The translations under genes were made by a program, and so were the position numbers. A DNA stretch of 64,000 bases. It comes from Promicromonospora sukumoe 327MFSha3.1 (GTDB taxonomy: Bacteria > Actinomycetota > Actinomycetes > Actinomycetales > Cellulomonadaceae). Shown here piece after piece: positions 34,196 through 43,403 of the stretch (the first letter of the stretch is position 1; the number at the start of each line of letters is the position of its first letter). The notes below the pieces were generated by a model that searched no databases, was not told where the DNA came from, and saw nothing but the letters and a program-made list of their open reading frames with translations. Location: NCBI RefSeq assembly GCF_000385135.1, contig NZ_ARQM01000010.1, forward strand, positions 1,178,001-1,242,000, in the 5' to 3' direction.

Positions 34196-35182
34196 ATGGC
34201 CACCACACGTGACGCGGCGCCGACCGCGAACTTCTTCGACCCGCTGGCACACGTGCCCGACGGCGCCGCCCTGCGGGCGGCCCGTGACGCGGGTGACCCG
34301 ACGGCTGCGCTCGCGGTGATCCGCGGCATGATTGTGCCCGACGACATCGCGGCCGCGTTGTGGGCGCTCGCGGACACCTCGGCGGGGGTCACGGACGAGG
34401 CGCAGCAGCTCACGGCGGCGATCGAGGCGGCAGACGACGGCACGCCGCTCGCGCGTACCCTGCGGGCGATCCGCTATGTGACGGTGGGCTGGGCGATCCG
34501 GTCGCACGCCCGGGCGGAGCACGTGTCGGCGGGCCAGTTCGAGCAGTTCCACGACTGGCTCCGGCGGGCCGAGCGCGTCCTCTTCGACGTCTGCTCCGAG
34601 CATCCTGACTACGTGCCGGCCTGGGAGCCGCGGATCACGACGGCTCGCGGCCTGCAGCTCGGGCACGGCGAGGCGCGACGTCGGTACGACCGGCTCGCGG
34701 CCCTCGACCCGCAGGTGTTCGCCGCGCAGCAGGTGTACCACCAGCAGATCCTGCCCAAGTGGAGCGGCTCGTGGGAGGAGGCTTCCCGGTTCGTCGAGGA
34801 GTGCGCTGCCGCGGCCGCACCAGGTTCGCTCGGGTCGGCGCTCGTGGCCGACCACGCGATCGAACGGTGGCTCGACGGCGAGAAGAAGGTCCCGTCCGCG
34901 ATGGTGGACCGGGTCCGCGAGGCAGCCGCCGCCACGGTGCTGCATCCCGACCACGTCCGCACCGCGGCGACGGCGACGGCGCACACGAACTTCGCGTTGT
35001 TCTTCACGATCGCCAAGGCGCCCGTCGACGCCTGGCCGCATTTCGAGGCCCTCGGGAGCTCGCCCGTCGAGGGCATGTGGAGCTACTACGACCTGCGCGC
35101 CGAGGTGCCTTACCAGGTGCAGCGGGACCTTGCCGCCAAGGCCGCGGCGAAGGCCTCCGCCCGTCCGGGCGTGCCGGCATGA
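34196..35182 (+). CDS. hypothetical helical protein, first gene of the M16 operon (DUF4034-like features)
   Basis: 328 residues. No membrane segment or signal peptide. The middle part (EHPDYVPAWEPRITTARGLQ; RYDRLAALDPQVFAAQQVYH; QQILPKWSGSWEEASRFVEE) has the TPR-like look and KWxGSWEE motif seen in DUF4034-type proteins. The function of that group is unknown. Its stop overlaps the next start (ATGA), tying it to the two M16 proteins; it could be a scaffold or adaptor. The 189-bp upstream gap is shared with the divergent aminotransferase gene. Confidence 0.7.
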   Translation: MATTRDAAPTANFFDPLAHVPDGAALRAARDAGDPTAALAVIRGMIVPDDIAAALWALADTSAGVTDEAQQLTAAIEAADDGTPLARTLRAIRYVTVGWAIRSHARAEHVSAGQFEQFHDWLRRAERVLFDVCSEHPDYVPAWEPRITTARGLQLGHGEARRRYDRLAALDPQVFAAQQVYHQQILPKWSGSWEEASRFVEECAAAAAPGSLGSALVADHAIERWLDGEKKVPSAMVDRVREAAAATVLHPDHVRTAATATAHTNFALFFTIAKAPVDAWPHFEALGSSPVEGMWSYYDLRAEVPYQVQRDLAAKAAAKASARPGVPA

Positions 35183-36888
35183 GCATCGCAGCGCTCCCCG
35201 ACCTGGCGGACTTCCCGGGTGTCGCGCTCGCCGAGTCCGGCGGGGTACCCGTGCTTCTCGCTCCGCGGGAGGGGAACCTGGGCGCCGGAATCGCCTTCCG
35301 GGTCGGCACCGCGCACGAGACCCTCGCGACGTCCGGCATCACGCACCTGGTCGAGCACCTCGCCCTGCGTGGCCAGGTGCTCAGTGAGGCGCACCTGAAC
35401 GGGCACACCCACACGGACGTCACCGTGTTCCACGTGGCGGGATCTGCCGCCGATGTCGTGTCCTACCTGAACGATGTGTGCGCGTCGCTCCAGGATCTGC
35501 CGCTCGACCAGTTCGAGACCGAGAAGGACATCCTGCGGTCCGAGGCGGAGGGCAGGAAGCCGGGCTTCGTCGGCGCACTGCGGGTCAACCGACACGGCGC
35601 GCGCGGCTACGGGCTGGCGGGGTACGGAGAGCGGGGCCTCGACCGGATCACGCCGGGCGAGGTGCGGCAGTGGGCGGCACGGATGTTCACGCGGGAGAAC
35701 GCGGTCGCCTGGGTCACGACGGACGCGCTTCCTGCGGGCCTGGACCTGAGCCTGCCGTCGGGTGAGCGGATGGGTCCGCCCGCCCGGACCGACGTGCTCC
35801 AGGGCACTCCCGCCTACCTGTGCGGGCTGGGGGACGGTGTGGCCCTCGACGCGATGGTGCCGCGAGGGTATCCGGCGCTCCTGGCGACCGGGGTGATCCG
35901 GGAGGTGCTGCACCGCGACCTGCGCCGTGACGCCGACGTCGCACAGTCCTTGAGCGTGTCCTACGAGCACCTGGACGACGAGCTCGCGCGGGTCGGCATC
36001 GTCGTGCAGGCGGGCGAAGGGCGCCAGGACGCGGCGGCCGGTGGCCTGGCCGACGCGCTGGGCGGCCTCCGGTTCCACGTCACCGAGGACGACCTGGCCG
36101 CCGCCCGCGAGGCGCTGCTCGAGGAGACGACGGAGGCTGCCGCGGCGCCTGCCGCCGATCTAATGCCGTCGCTCGCCTACCGCATGGTGACCGGCCGGGA
36201 CCTCGACGGGGTGGCCCGTGCGCGTGCCGCCGTGGAGGAGGTGTCGGCGGACGACGTCCTCGGGATGATGCGTGAGATCTGGGCGAGCGCGCTCTGGTAC
36301 GGACCCGCACCCCTGGACTGGGCGGGTATGACGCCCGCACCGGAGCGGTCGCCCGCGCTCGCGAAGGGGCGGTCGTACCAGCGCATCGACGCCCCGGACC
36401 TGTCGCTGGTGATCGGTTCCGAGGGCGTCGGGAACGTGTCGCGCGACGGCGTAGTCACGGTCCTCTTCGCCGACTGCGTGCTGATGGAGGCGGTGCCCGA
36501 CGGTGCGCGGGTGCTCACCGGTGGCGACGGGTTCCGGGTCGTGATCGAGCCGACCCTCTACCGCTCCCTCTCGGTGGCTGACGTCGTCGCGTCCGTGGAC
36601 CGGTACGTGCCCGAGGACGTCGTGGTGCACCATCCCGCACGGGACCCGCAGGACATCCCGGTCGCCGTGCCGCCGAAGAAGGCGGGCAAGGTCGCGCGTT
36701 CGGTGTGGGGGACCGTCGAGCGCCTGATCGCGCTCTGGTTCGGCGTGATCGTCCTGTTCGCCGGGGCGGAGGCCGTCGCGCGCGAGTTCTTCGGAACCGA
36801 GCTGCGCCTCGGCTTCCTTCCGCTGCTCGCCCTGGTGGCAGCCACGGTCCAGGTCTTGCGCAAGCGGCACGGGAAGGGGGACCGATGA
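35179..36888 (+). CDS. M16-family (insulinase-like) metallopeptidase with C-terminal membrane anchor, active-site intact
   Basis: 569 residues. The inverted zinc motif HXXEH is present as HLVEH at 56-60 within ETLATSGITHLVEHLALRG; Glu122 in KDILRSEAEGRK is a plausible third ligand. A second M16-like domain follows (RGYPALLATGVIREVLHRDL). After residue 500 come two membrane helices (LIALWFGVIVLFAGAEAVA; FLPLLALVAATVQVL). There is no signal peptide, so the peptidase is expected to face the cytoplasm, tethered to the membrane. It is translationally coupled on both sides (ATGA overlaps). Substrate unknown. Confidence 0.85.
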   Translation: MSIAALPDLADFPGVALAESGGVPVLLAPREGNLGAGIAFRVGTAHETLATSGITHLVEHLALRGQVLSEAHLNGHTHTDVTVFHVAGSAADVVSYLNDVCASLQDLPLDQFETEKDILRSEAEGRKPGFVGALRVNRHGARGYGLAGYGERGLDRITPGEVRQWAARMFTRENAVAWVTTDALPAGLDLSLPSGERMGPPARTDVLQGTPAYLCGLGDGVALDAMVPRGYPALLATGVIREVLHRDLRRDADVAQSLSVSYEHLDDELARVGIVVQAGEGRQDAAAGGLADALGGLRFHVTEDDLAAAREALLEETTEAAAAPAADLMPSLAYRMVTGRDLDGVARARAAVEEVSADDVLGMMREIWASALWYGPAPLDWAGMTPAPERSPALAKGRSYQRIDAPDLSLVIGSEGVGNVSRDGVVTVLFADCVLMEAVPDGARVLTGGDGFRVVIEPTLYRSLSVADVVASVDRYVPEDVVVHHPARDPQDIPVAVPPKKAGKVARSVWGTVERLIALWFGVIVLFAGAEAVAREFFGTELRLGFLPLLALVAATVQVLRKRHGKGDR

Positions 36889-38672
36889 CCGGCGACACCC
36901 TTGAGCTTCCCCGGATCCTCTTCGCGCGGCGTCCCGGCCGCGTCGCCGGAGGTCTCGTGTTCCGCGTGGGCCTTGCCGACGAGACGCTCGCCACCAGCGG
37001 CATCACTGCTCTGGTGGTGGCTCTCGCCCTGCGCGCGGTGGAGCGACCGGGTCTGGACATCAGTGCCTCGGTCGGCCCCGTCGTGACCCACGTCCGGGTG
37101 AACGGCTCCGCCGAGCGCGTGCGCACCACGCTCCGGGACCTGACGCGTGCCCTGGCGAGCCTGCCGGTGCAGCACCGCGAGACCGAGACGCGTGCGCTCG
37201 ACGAGCGGCAGACGGATGCCCTCGGGGTCCTGGCCTGGCGGTACGGGTTCCAGTCGTACGGCCTGGGCCCTGGGCAGCACGTGGGGCTCCACGGTGCGAC
37301 CGACGCCGATCTCCGGTCGTGGTCCGCCGAGCGGTTCGCGAGCTCCAACGCGGTCGCCTGGTACGCGGGTGACGAGGAGCCGGACCTCGACCTCGCGTTG
37401 CCGGCCGGAGCGCTCGGCGCCGCACCGCACCCGCTGCCGGCAGTCCCGGAGCCGGTGCGTCCGCTCCCCGCCGAGGCTCCGGTCGGCGGCCCGAACGTGG
37501 TGTGGGAGGTCGTGGCTCCCGACGTGCCGACCCTCCAGGTGCTCGCCGAGGTCGCCCGCCGGGCGCTGTTCCAGCGCATGCGCCAGGACCAGGGCTGGAC
37601 CTACGACGTCTCTGCCACGATCGGGGTGCTCGACGGGCGGCAGGCCACGCTGCGGGTCGCGGCAGGACTGCGACCGGAGACGGCCGCCGAGGCCACCGGC
37701 GAGTTCCTCGACACCCTGGGTCGGCTGCGGTACGCCGTCGCCGAGGACGACGTCGCAGCGGCGCGCGCCCATCTGCTGCTGGCGTTCGACGAGCCGCACC
37801 AGGAAGCGATGTGGCTGCCCGACGAGGCCGCGCTGGTGCTGCTGGGGCAGCCCGTACCGTCGCCGACCGAGCGGAGAGCGGCGATCGCCGACGTCACTGC
37901 CGCAGACGTCGTCTCCCTGGCGGGTGCTTCCTGGGAGACCGGGCTGCTGGTCGCGCCGGTCGGGTCCGGCTGGGCCGGGACCGACGTCGCGCGGCGGGGC
38001 ACGGGCGAGGTAGTCACCGGCCGTGCCTTCGAGCGCATCGACGTGGACGCGACGATCGTCGTCGGGGACCAGGGCGCCACGCTCCGGGACGGGCGGACCC
38101 GGACGACCGTCCGGTTCGCCGAGACGGCCGCGCTGCTGGCCCACCCCGACGGCGGACGCCTCCTGGTCGGGCTCGACGGGGCGCGGATCCCCTTCGAGCC
38201 CACTCAGCACGACGACCTGGACGCGCCGACCGTCGCCGAACTCGTGGACCGGCACGTGCCCGAGGAACTGGTCGTGCCCGTTCCCCGCGCGACGCCACCG
38301 CAGCGCCCCGACAAGGAGCGGATCAAGCAGGCGGGCCGGGCCCGCGCCGACCGCGAGGTCGAGGAGGACGGGATCCTGCGTACCGCCGGGGCTGCGGTGG
38401 TCGGCACCGGCAAGGCCGCGCTCGAGCTGGGCAAGCTGATCGGCGTCCTCGCCCTGGCCCTCGTGCTGCTCGCCGCCGTCGGTGGCACGCTCTTCTCCGG
38501 CGTGCTGCTCATGGTCTGGATCGGCAGCCTGCTGGACGGCGAGCGCGACTGGCTGACGCTCGCCGTCATCGTGCCCGCCGGCCTGGCCTGCGCCGGCATC
38601 ACCCGGCTCACCTACAAGGCCGTCATCAAGATGGGCGGCGAGGACAAGGGCAAGGCCGAGGACGCCGGCTGA
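36885..38672 (+). CDS. M16-like paralogue lacking the zinc motif, membrane-anchored
   Basis: 595 residues. It aligns with its upstream neighbour (ETLATSGITALVVALALRA against ETLATSGITHLVEHLALRG), but both zinc histidines and the catalytic glutamate are replaced (ALVVA at the HLVEH position). The second domain keeps an M16-like substrate-binding sequence (RRALFQRMRQDQGWTYDVSA). The C-terminus has two or three membrane helices (LALALVLLAAVGGTLFSGVL; WLTLAVIVPAGLACAGITRL). As in mitochondrial processing peptidase or paired bacterial M16B proteins, it is probably the non-catalytic partner of the active subunit. Confidence 0.83.
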   Translation: MTGDTLELPRILFARRPGRVAGGLVFRVGLADETLATSGITALVVALALRAVERPGLDISASVGPVVTHVRVNGSAERVRTTLRDLTRALASLPVQHRETETRALDERQTDALGVLAWRYGFQSYGLGPGQHVGLHGATDADLRSWSAERFASSNAVAWYAGDEEPDLDLALPAGALGAAPHPLPAVPEPVRPLPAEAPVGGPNVVWEVVAPDVPTLQVLAEVARRALFQRMRQDQGWTYDVSATIGVLDGRQATLRVAAGLRPETAAEATGEFLDTLGRLRYAVAEDDVAAARAHLLLAFDEPHQEAMWLPDEAALVLLGQPVPSPTERRAAIADVTAADVVSLAGASWETGLLVAPVGSGWAGTDVARRGTGEVVTGRAFERIDVDATIVVGDQGATLRDGRTRTTVRFAETAALLAHPDGGRLLVGLDGARIPFEPTQHDDLDAPTVAELVDRHVPEELVVPVPRATPPQRPDKERIKQAGRARADREVEEDGILRTAGAAVVGTGKAALELGKLIGVLALALVLLAAVGGTLFSGVLLMVWIGSLLDGERDWLTLAVIVPAGLACAGITRLTYKAVIKMGGEDKGKAEDAG

Positions 38673-38675
38673 CGA

Positions 38676-38738
38676 CCGGTGGCGACGGGCAGGTCACCCC
38701 TCGGCGAGACGCGCCGGGAACCCGCCCGTCGCCACCGG
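38676..38738. terminator. hairpin between the M16 operon and the PPOX gene
   Basis: CCGGTGGCGACGGGC (38676-38690) is exactly complementary to GCCCGTCGCCACCGG (38724-38738), with a 33-bp loop. The right arm lies in the 3' end of the convergent PPOX gene. It could end transcription from either side; the large loop makes it weaker than the other hairpins here. Confidence 0.45.
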
Positions 38739-39164
38739 GCCCCAGCGCTCGATCGTGATCCGCACCAGCGACTTTCCCTGCTGGACCATCGCCGCGCGGT
38801 ACTCGTCCCAGTCGGGGTGCTCCTTGCCCGCGGCCGCCCGGAAGTAGTCGACCAGCGGCTCCACCGACTCGGGGACGTCCAGCACCTCGGCCGTGCCGTC
38901 GACCTGCACCCACGCGCCGCCGAAGTCATCGCCGAGCGCCATGAACGACGCCGCCGGCCGCTTCTTCAGGTTCCGCACCTTGGCTCGCTCGGGGTACGTC
39001 GAGACGACGACGCGTCCCTCCTGGTCCACCCCGTACGTCACCGGGCTCAGCTGCGGGGCGCCGTCGGCCCTGCTGGTCACGAGGATCCCGTTGCGGCGCG
39101 AGCGCAGGAACTCCAGCAGCTCGTCCCGGGACACGGTCGTGTTGGTCGCGATAGTCCTGGCCAT
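38694..39164 (-). CDS. PPOX-class (pyridoxamine oxidase-like) flavin/F420-dependent oxidoreductase
   Basis: 156 residues from ATG 39164 (MARTIATNTTVSRDELLEFL). Split-barrel flavin-binding fold: RRNGILVTSRADGAPQLSPV, GRVVVSTYPERAKVRNLKKR, and VQVDGTAEVLDVPESVEPLV. This is the TIGR03618-like group, often using F420 or FMN in actinobacteria. Substrate unknown. Divergent from aspS. Confidence 0.88.
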   Translation of the reverse strand: MARTIATNTTVSRDELLEFLRSRRNGILVTSRADGAPQLSPVTYGVDQEGRVVVSTYPERAKVRNLKKRPAASFMALGDDFGGAWVQVDGTAEVLDVPESVEPLVDYFRAAAGKEHPDWDEYRAAMVQQGKSLVRITIERWGPVATGGFPARLAEG

Positions 39165-39273
39165 GGGCGTCAGGCTACGCGCAGCGGAGCCCGCCACGGC
39201 CGGCGACGCCAAGGTGGCCCGGCGGTGACTAGAATTCTCGGCGACCCTCACCTCACCCTGGAAGGACTTCTTC

Positions 39274-41061
39274 GTGCTCCGCACCCACACGGCCGGCTCA
39301 CTGCGGGCCGAGCACATCGGCCAGACCGTCACCCTCACGGGCTGGGTCGACCGCCGCCGTGATCACGGAGGAGTGGCGTTCATCGACCTGCGCGACGCGT
39401 CCGGCATCGCCCAGGTCGTCATCCGCGACGAGGAGATCGCCCACCCGCTGCGCGCCGAGTTCGTGCTGCAGGTCACCGGCGAGGTCGGCCGCCGCCCCGA
39501 GGGCAACGCCAACCCCAACCTCGCCACCGGCGAGATCGAGGTCGTCGCCACCGAGGTCGTCACCCTGAACGAGTCGGCCCCGCTGCCGTTCCAGGTCTCG
39601 ACGGCGCTCGCGGACACCGAGGTCATCGGCGAGGAGGCGCGCCTCAAGCACCGCTACCTCGACCTGCGCCGTCCGGCTCCCGCCCACGCGCTGCGCCTGC
39701 GCGCCAAGGCCAACCAGGCCGCGCGCCGCGTGCTGGACGAGCAGGACTTCGTCGAGATCGAGACGCCGACCCTGACCCGGTCCACGCCCGAGGGCGCCCG
39801 CGACTTCCTGGTCCCGGCCCGCCTGGCACCCGGCTCCTGGTACGCCCTGCCGCAGTCGCCGCAGCTGTTCAAGCAGCTCCTCATGGTCGGCGGCATGGAG
39901 CGCTACTACCAGATCGCCCGCTGCTACCGCGACGAGGACTTCCGCGCGGACCGCCAGCCGGAGTTCACGCAGCTCGACGTCGAGATGAGCTTCGTGGACC
40001 AGGAGGACGTGATCGCCCTCGGCGAGCAGATCCTCCAGGCCCTGTGGGCGCTGGTCGACGTCGAGATCCCGACGCCCATCCAGCGCATCACGTTCCACGA
40101 GGCCATGCGCCTGTACGGCACGGACAAGCCGGACCTGCGCTTCGAGAACCCGATCGTCGAGCTCACCTCGTACTTCGCGGACACGCCGTTCCGGGTGTTC
40201 CAGGCCGAGTACGTGGGCGCCGTCGTCATGGCCGGCGGGGCGGCCCAGCCGCGCCGCCAGTTCGACGCCTGGCAGGAGTGGGCCAAGCAGCGCGGCGCCC
40301 GCGGCCTCGCGTACGTCACCTTCTCGGAGGACGGCGAGCTCGGCGGCCCCGTCGCCAAGAACCTGTCCGACGGCGAGCGCGAGCACCTGGCGAAGGCGAC
40401 CGGCGCGCAGCCGGGCGACGCCGTGTTCTTCGCCGCGGGCAAGACGTCGGAGGCGCGCGCGCTGCTCGGCGCGGCTCGCCTGGAGATCGCACACAAGACG
40501 GGCGCGATCGACGAGGACGCCTGGTCCTTCGTGTGGGTCGTGGACGCGCCCCTGTTCAAGCCGGCCGGCGAGGACGACGACGTCGACCTCGGCTCGTCCG
40601 CCTGGACCGCCGTGCACCACGCGTTCACGTCGCCCACCCCCGAGTGGATCGACACGTTCGAGAAGGAGCCGGGCGAGGCTCTGGCCTACGCCTACGACAT
40701 CGTCTGCAACGGCAACGAGATCGGCGGCGGCTCGATCCGTATCCACCGCCGTGACGTGCAGGAGCGCGTCTTCGACGTGATGGGCATCGGGCAGGAGGAG
40801 GCGCAGGAGAAGTTCGGCTTCCTGCTCGACGCCTTCGCGTTCGGCGCCCCGCCGCACGGCGGCATCGCGTTCGGCTGGGACCGCATCGTGTCGCTGCTGA
40901 CGAAGTCGGCCTCGATCCGCGACGTCATCGCGTTCCCGAAGTCGGGCGGCGGGTTCGACCCGCTGACGGCGGCGCCGGCGCCGATCACGCCGGAGCAGCG
41001 CAAGGAGGCCGGCGTGGACTTCACGCCCGAGGCCGCGCCCGTGGCGGCCCCCACCGCGTGA
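39274..41061 (+). CDS. aspS: aspartyl-tRNA synthetase
   Basis: 595 residues from GTG 39274, preceded by GGAAGGAC. Class II synthetase of the bacterial type with an N-terminal anticodon OB-fold ([20 protein letters not shown]), motif 2 [20 protein letters not shown], the bacterial GAD insertion ([20 protein letters not shown]) and motif 3 [14 protein letters not shown]. Whether it also charges tRNA-Asn depends on gatCAB, not visible here. The stop overlaps the next gene by 4 bp. Confidence 0.97.
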   Translation: MLRTHTAGSLRAEHIGQTVTLTGWVDRRRDHGGVAFIDLRDASGIAQVVIRDEEIAHPLRAEFVLQVTGEVGRRPEGNANPNLATGEIEVVATEVVTLNESAPLPFQVSTALADTEVIGEEARLKHRYLDLRRPAPAHALRLRAKANQAARRVLDEQDFVEIETPTLTRSTPEGARDFLVPARLAPGSWYALPQSPQLFKQLLMVGGMERYYQIARCYRDEDFRADRQPEFTQLDVEMSFVDQEDVIALGEQILQALWALVDVEIPTPIQRITFHEAMRLYGTDKPDLRFENPIVELTSYFADTPFRVFQAEYVGAVVMAGGAAQPRRQFDAWQEWAKQRGARGLAYVTFSEDGELGGPVAKNLSDGEREHLAKATGAQPGDAVFFAAGKTSEARALLGAARLEIAHKTGAIDEDAWSFVWVVDAPLFKPAGEDDDVDLGSSAWTAVHHAFTSPTPEWIDTFEKEPGEALAYAYDIVCNGNEIGGGSIRIHRRDVQERVFDVMGIGQEEAQEKFGFLLDAFAFGAPPHGGIAFGWDRIVSLLTKSASIRDVIAFPKSGGGFDPLTAAPAPITPEQRKEAGVDFTPEAAPVAAPTA

Positions 41062-41837
41062 CGCGCCTGGACGGTCACGGGCTCGACCACGTCTTCCACC
41101 GGGTGCGCGCCGACGTCCTCGACGTCACGCGCGCCTGGACGGACAGCGGCGGCCGCGCCGACACCGGCGCGGCCGCCGTCCTGGAGCTAGCCGACCCGAC
41201 GGGGGAGCGGCCCGGCCGGTGGCTGAACGCCGTCGGGCGGCCCGCTCGGCTGGCCCGCCTGCTGGCCACCGTGGTGCCCGAGGACGACGTCGTGGCCGCG
41301 ACCCTCACGCGCGGCACCGGGGCCCTGGCCGGCGAGGTGCTGGCCGGCTGGGGCCTCGGGCCCGCCACCACCTGGGACCGCATGGTCACCGAGGTGGCGC
41401 CGCCCGCGTCCGGCGACGGCGTGCCCGCCGTGGAGCTGCTCGACCTCGACCGGGACGTGGACGAGATCGAGGCGGTGCTCGCGGAGGCGAACCCGGACAC
41501 GCACGCGGGCGCGCGCGGCCCCCGGGCCCGCGCGGCCCGCTGGTACGGCGTGCGCGAGCCGGCGGCGGGCCGGGCCGGCGCCGGCTCGCTCGTCGCCGTC
41601 GGCTCGGCGACACCGGTCCCGGCCGGGGCGGCCCACCTCGGGGCCATCGGCACGCTGCCCGCTCACCGCGGCCGGGGGTACGGCGGCGCCCTGACGGCAC
41701 GGATGACGGCGGACGGCATCGCGGAGCACGGGCTGGTCACGCTCGGCCTGTACGACGACAACGCGGGCGCCCGCCGCGTGTACGAGCGGCTCGGGTTCGC
41801 GGTGGCGCACGAGGTGGAGACCTGGCGGCCGAGCTGA
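41058..41837 (+). CDS. GNAT-family N-acetyltransferase
   Basis: 259 residues from GTG 41058, in the aspS stop (GTGA). The C-terminal half has the acetyl-CoA site: [20 protein letters not shown] and [20 protein letters not shown]. The N-terminal half ([37 protein letters not shown]) is a degenerate GNAT-like or accessory domain seen in actinobacterial two-domain acetyltransferases. The tight coupling to aspS is notable, but the acceptor is unknown. Confidence 0.83.
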   Translation: MTRLDGHGLDHVFHRVRADVLDVTRAWTDSGGRADTGAAAVLELADPTGERPGRWLNAVGRPARLARLLATVVPEDDVVAATLTRGTGALAGEVLAGWGLGPATTWDRMVTEVAPPASGDGVPAVELLDLDRDVDEIEAVLAEANPDTHAGARGPRARAARWYGVREPAAGRAGAGSLVAVGSATPVPAGAAHLGAIGTLPAHRGRGYGGALTARMTADGIAEHGLVTLGLYDDNAGARRVYERLGFAVAHEVETWRPS

Positions 41838-41942
41838 CGCCCGGCGTTCCCGCGCAGGTCGGGGTCAACCCTGGTTAGGTGGAGTGTGGGGCACCGGACC
41901 CGGCGTCCCACAGGACCCCGATCTGGAAGGGAAGGCAGCCTC

Positions 41943-42563
41943 ATGACCGAGAACGAGGGCGGTACGCCGCGCGATCCCCAGCCGGAGACGCCGCCTACGC
42001 AGCCGTTGCCCGGGTCGACCTCGCCGCAGGTCCCCGAGGGCTCACCCACCCAGCCGCTCCCGGACCAGCCGTACGGCTCGGAGCAGCCGCCCGCGCCGCA
42101 GCAGCCGGGCCCGCACCAGCCCGGACAGGACCCGGGCTCCCCGCGGCACCCCGGCCCCGACCCGAACGCGCCGTATGTCCAGCACGGGCAGCACAGCGCC
42201 CCGACGCCGTACGGCCAGCCCGGCGGCCCGACCACCACACCGCCCCAGTACGGGTACTCCCAGACGCCGCCCAAGAACGACCTCGGCGTGTGGGCGCTGG
42301 TCACGGGCATCCTCAGCTATGTGTTCTGCCCGCTGCTGCTCGGGATCGCGGCGATCATCACGGGCACCATGAGCCGCCGGGCCGCCGACGAGGGCCTAGC
42401 GAACAACCGCGGGATGGGTACCGCGGGCCTGATCCTGGGCTGGATCAACGTCGCGCTGGTGGTGGCCGCGATCATCTTCTTCGTCATCGCGCTGGCGGTC
42501 GGCCTGTTCGCCGGCGGCATCAACTGGGACCAGATGCGCGACCCCAACGACTGGAACTACTGA
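41943..42563 (+). CDS. DUF4190 membrane protein, copy 1 of 4
   Basis: 206 residues from ATG 41943 (GAAGGGAAGG upstream). The N-terminal 110 residues are Pro/Gln/Gly-rich and disordered. Then come NDLGVWALVTGILSYVFCPL, a GTMSRRAADEGLANNRGMGT loop and LILGWINVALVVAAIIFFVI, i.e. the DUF4190 double helix, with a short exposed tail. The family is uncharacterised; similar proteins with long Pro/Gln tails are common in actinobacteria. This copy lacks the MTQPD start of the next three. Confidence 0.87.
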   Translation: MTENEGGTPRDPQPETPPTQPLPGSTSPQVPEGSPTQPLPDQPYGSEQPPAPQQPGPHQPGQDPGSPRHPGPDPNAPYVQHGQHSAPTPYGQPGGPTTTPPQYGYSQTPPKNDLGVWALVTGILSYVFCPLLLGIAAIITGTMSRRAADEGLANNRGMGTAGLILGWINVALVVAAIIFFVIALAVGLFAGGINWDQMRDPNDWNY

Positions 42564-42585
42564 CCAGGAACTAGTTCGGACCGGG

Positions 42586-42629
42586 GTAGGGCTCCCCGTG
42601 CGGTTTTCCTGCCGCGCGGGGGGTCCTAC
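42586..42629 (+). terminator. imperfect hairpin after DUF4190 copy 1
   Basis: GTAGG...CCCCG..GCGG (42586-42603) pairs with CCGC.CGGGG...CCTAC (42612-42629) around a TTTTCCTG loop, with internal mismatches. It starts 23 bp after the stop codon and separates copy 1 from copy 2. Confidence 0.6.
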
Positions 42630-42692
42630 CTGTAGGTTTGGCACCTCCGGGCCGGATCGGCCCCGGTACCGAGCAACCAGAGAGGCAGCACG

Positions 42693-43277
42693 ATGACCCA
42701 GCCTGACGGCGGCCAGTCTCCTTACGACCCGCCGCAGCAGCCGCAGCAGCCCGAGCAGAGCCAGCCGGGCGCGGTTGCGGGCCAGCCTGCCCCGTACCAG
42801 CAGCAGCCGTACCAGCAGCAGCCGTACCAGCAGTCGCCGTACCCGCAGCAGGGCGACGCGCAGGCGCCCGTCTACGCGCAGGGCGGCCAGCCCGGCTACG
42901 GCGCCCCGCTGCCGAAGAACAGCCTCGGCGTCTGGTCGCTGGTGCTGGGCATCCTCTCGGTGCTGGGCTGCGGCCTGCTCACCGGTATCGCTGCCATCAT
43001 CACGGGTGTCAAGAGCCGCCAGGCGCAGCGTGAGGGCCTCGCCAACAACGGCGGCATGGGCCTCGCGGGCCTCATCCTCGGCTGGATCGGCACCGTGCTG
43101 GTGACCCTCGGCATCATCGCGTACATCGTGTTCTTCGCCTTCGTGGTCACCTCGCCGGAGTTCCAGGACGGCATCGAGCAGGAGCTGCAGAACAGCTACG
43201 AGCAGGAGCTCGGCGACAGCGGCGCGACCATGGACCCGGAGCTCCAGGAGCTCATGGACGAGCTCGAGAACAGCTGA
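42693..43277 (+). CDS. DUF4190 membrane protein, copy 2 of 4
   Basis: 194 residues starting MTQPDGGQSPYDPPQQPQQP. A Gln/Pro/Tyr-rich N-terminus is partly encoded by a 15-bp tandem repeat (QQQPY units at 42798-42827). Then NSLGVWSLVLGILSVLGCGL, TGVKSRQAQREGLANNGGMG and LILGWIGTVLVTLGIIAYIV. The C-terminal tail is acidic (DPELQELMDELENS) and longer than in copy 1. Followed by its own hairpin terminator. Confidence 0.88.
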   Translation: MTQPDGGQSPYDPPQQPQQPEQSQPGAVAGQPAPYQQQPYQQQPYQQSPYPQQGDAQAPVYAQGGQPGYGAPLPKNSLGVWSLVLGILSVLGCGLLTGIAAIITGVKSRQAQREGLANNGGMGLAGLILGWIGTVLVTLGIIAYIVFFAFVVTSPEFQDGIEQELQNSYEQELGDSGATMDPELQELMDELENS

Positions 43278-43298
43278 GCCCGCATCTCAGCAGCCGGC

Positions 43299-43347
43299 CA
43301 GCCCGCCGCGACCCGAGGTGAGATCTCCTTCGGGTCGCGGCGGGCTG
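43299..43347 (+). terminator. hairpin after DUF4190 copy 2
   Basis: A perfect 18-bp stem (43299-43316 with 43330-43347) with a 13-base loop containing AGATCTCC lies 21 bp after the stop, ahead of copy 3. Confidence 0.8.
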
Positions 43348-43403
43348 ACTCGTCCCCACCCCTCCGCGCCACCCGGCGCGGCTGAACCACGGAAGGCAGC
43401 ACG

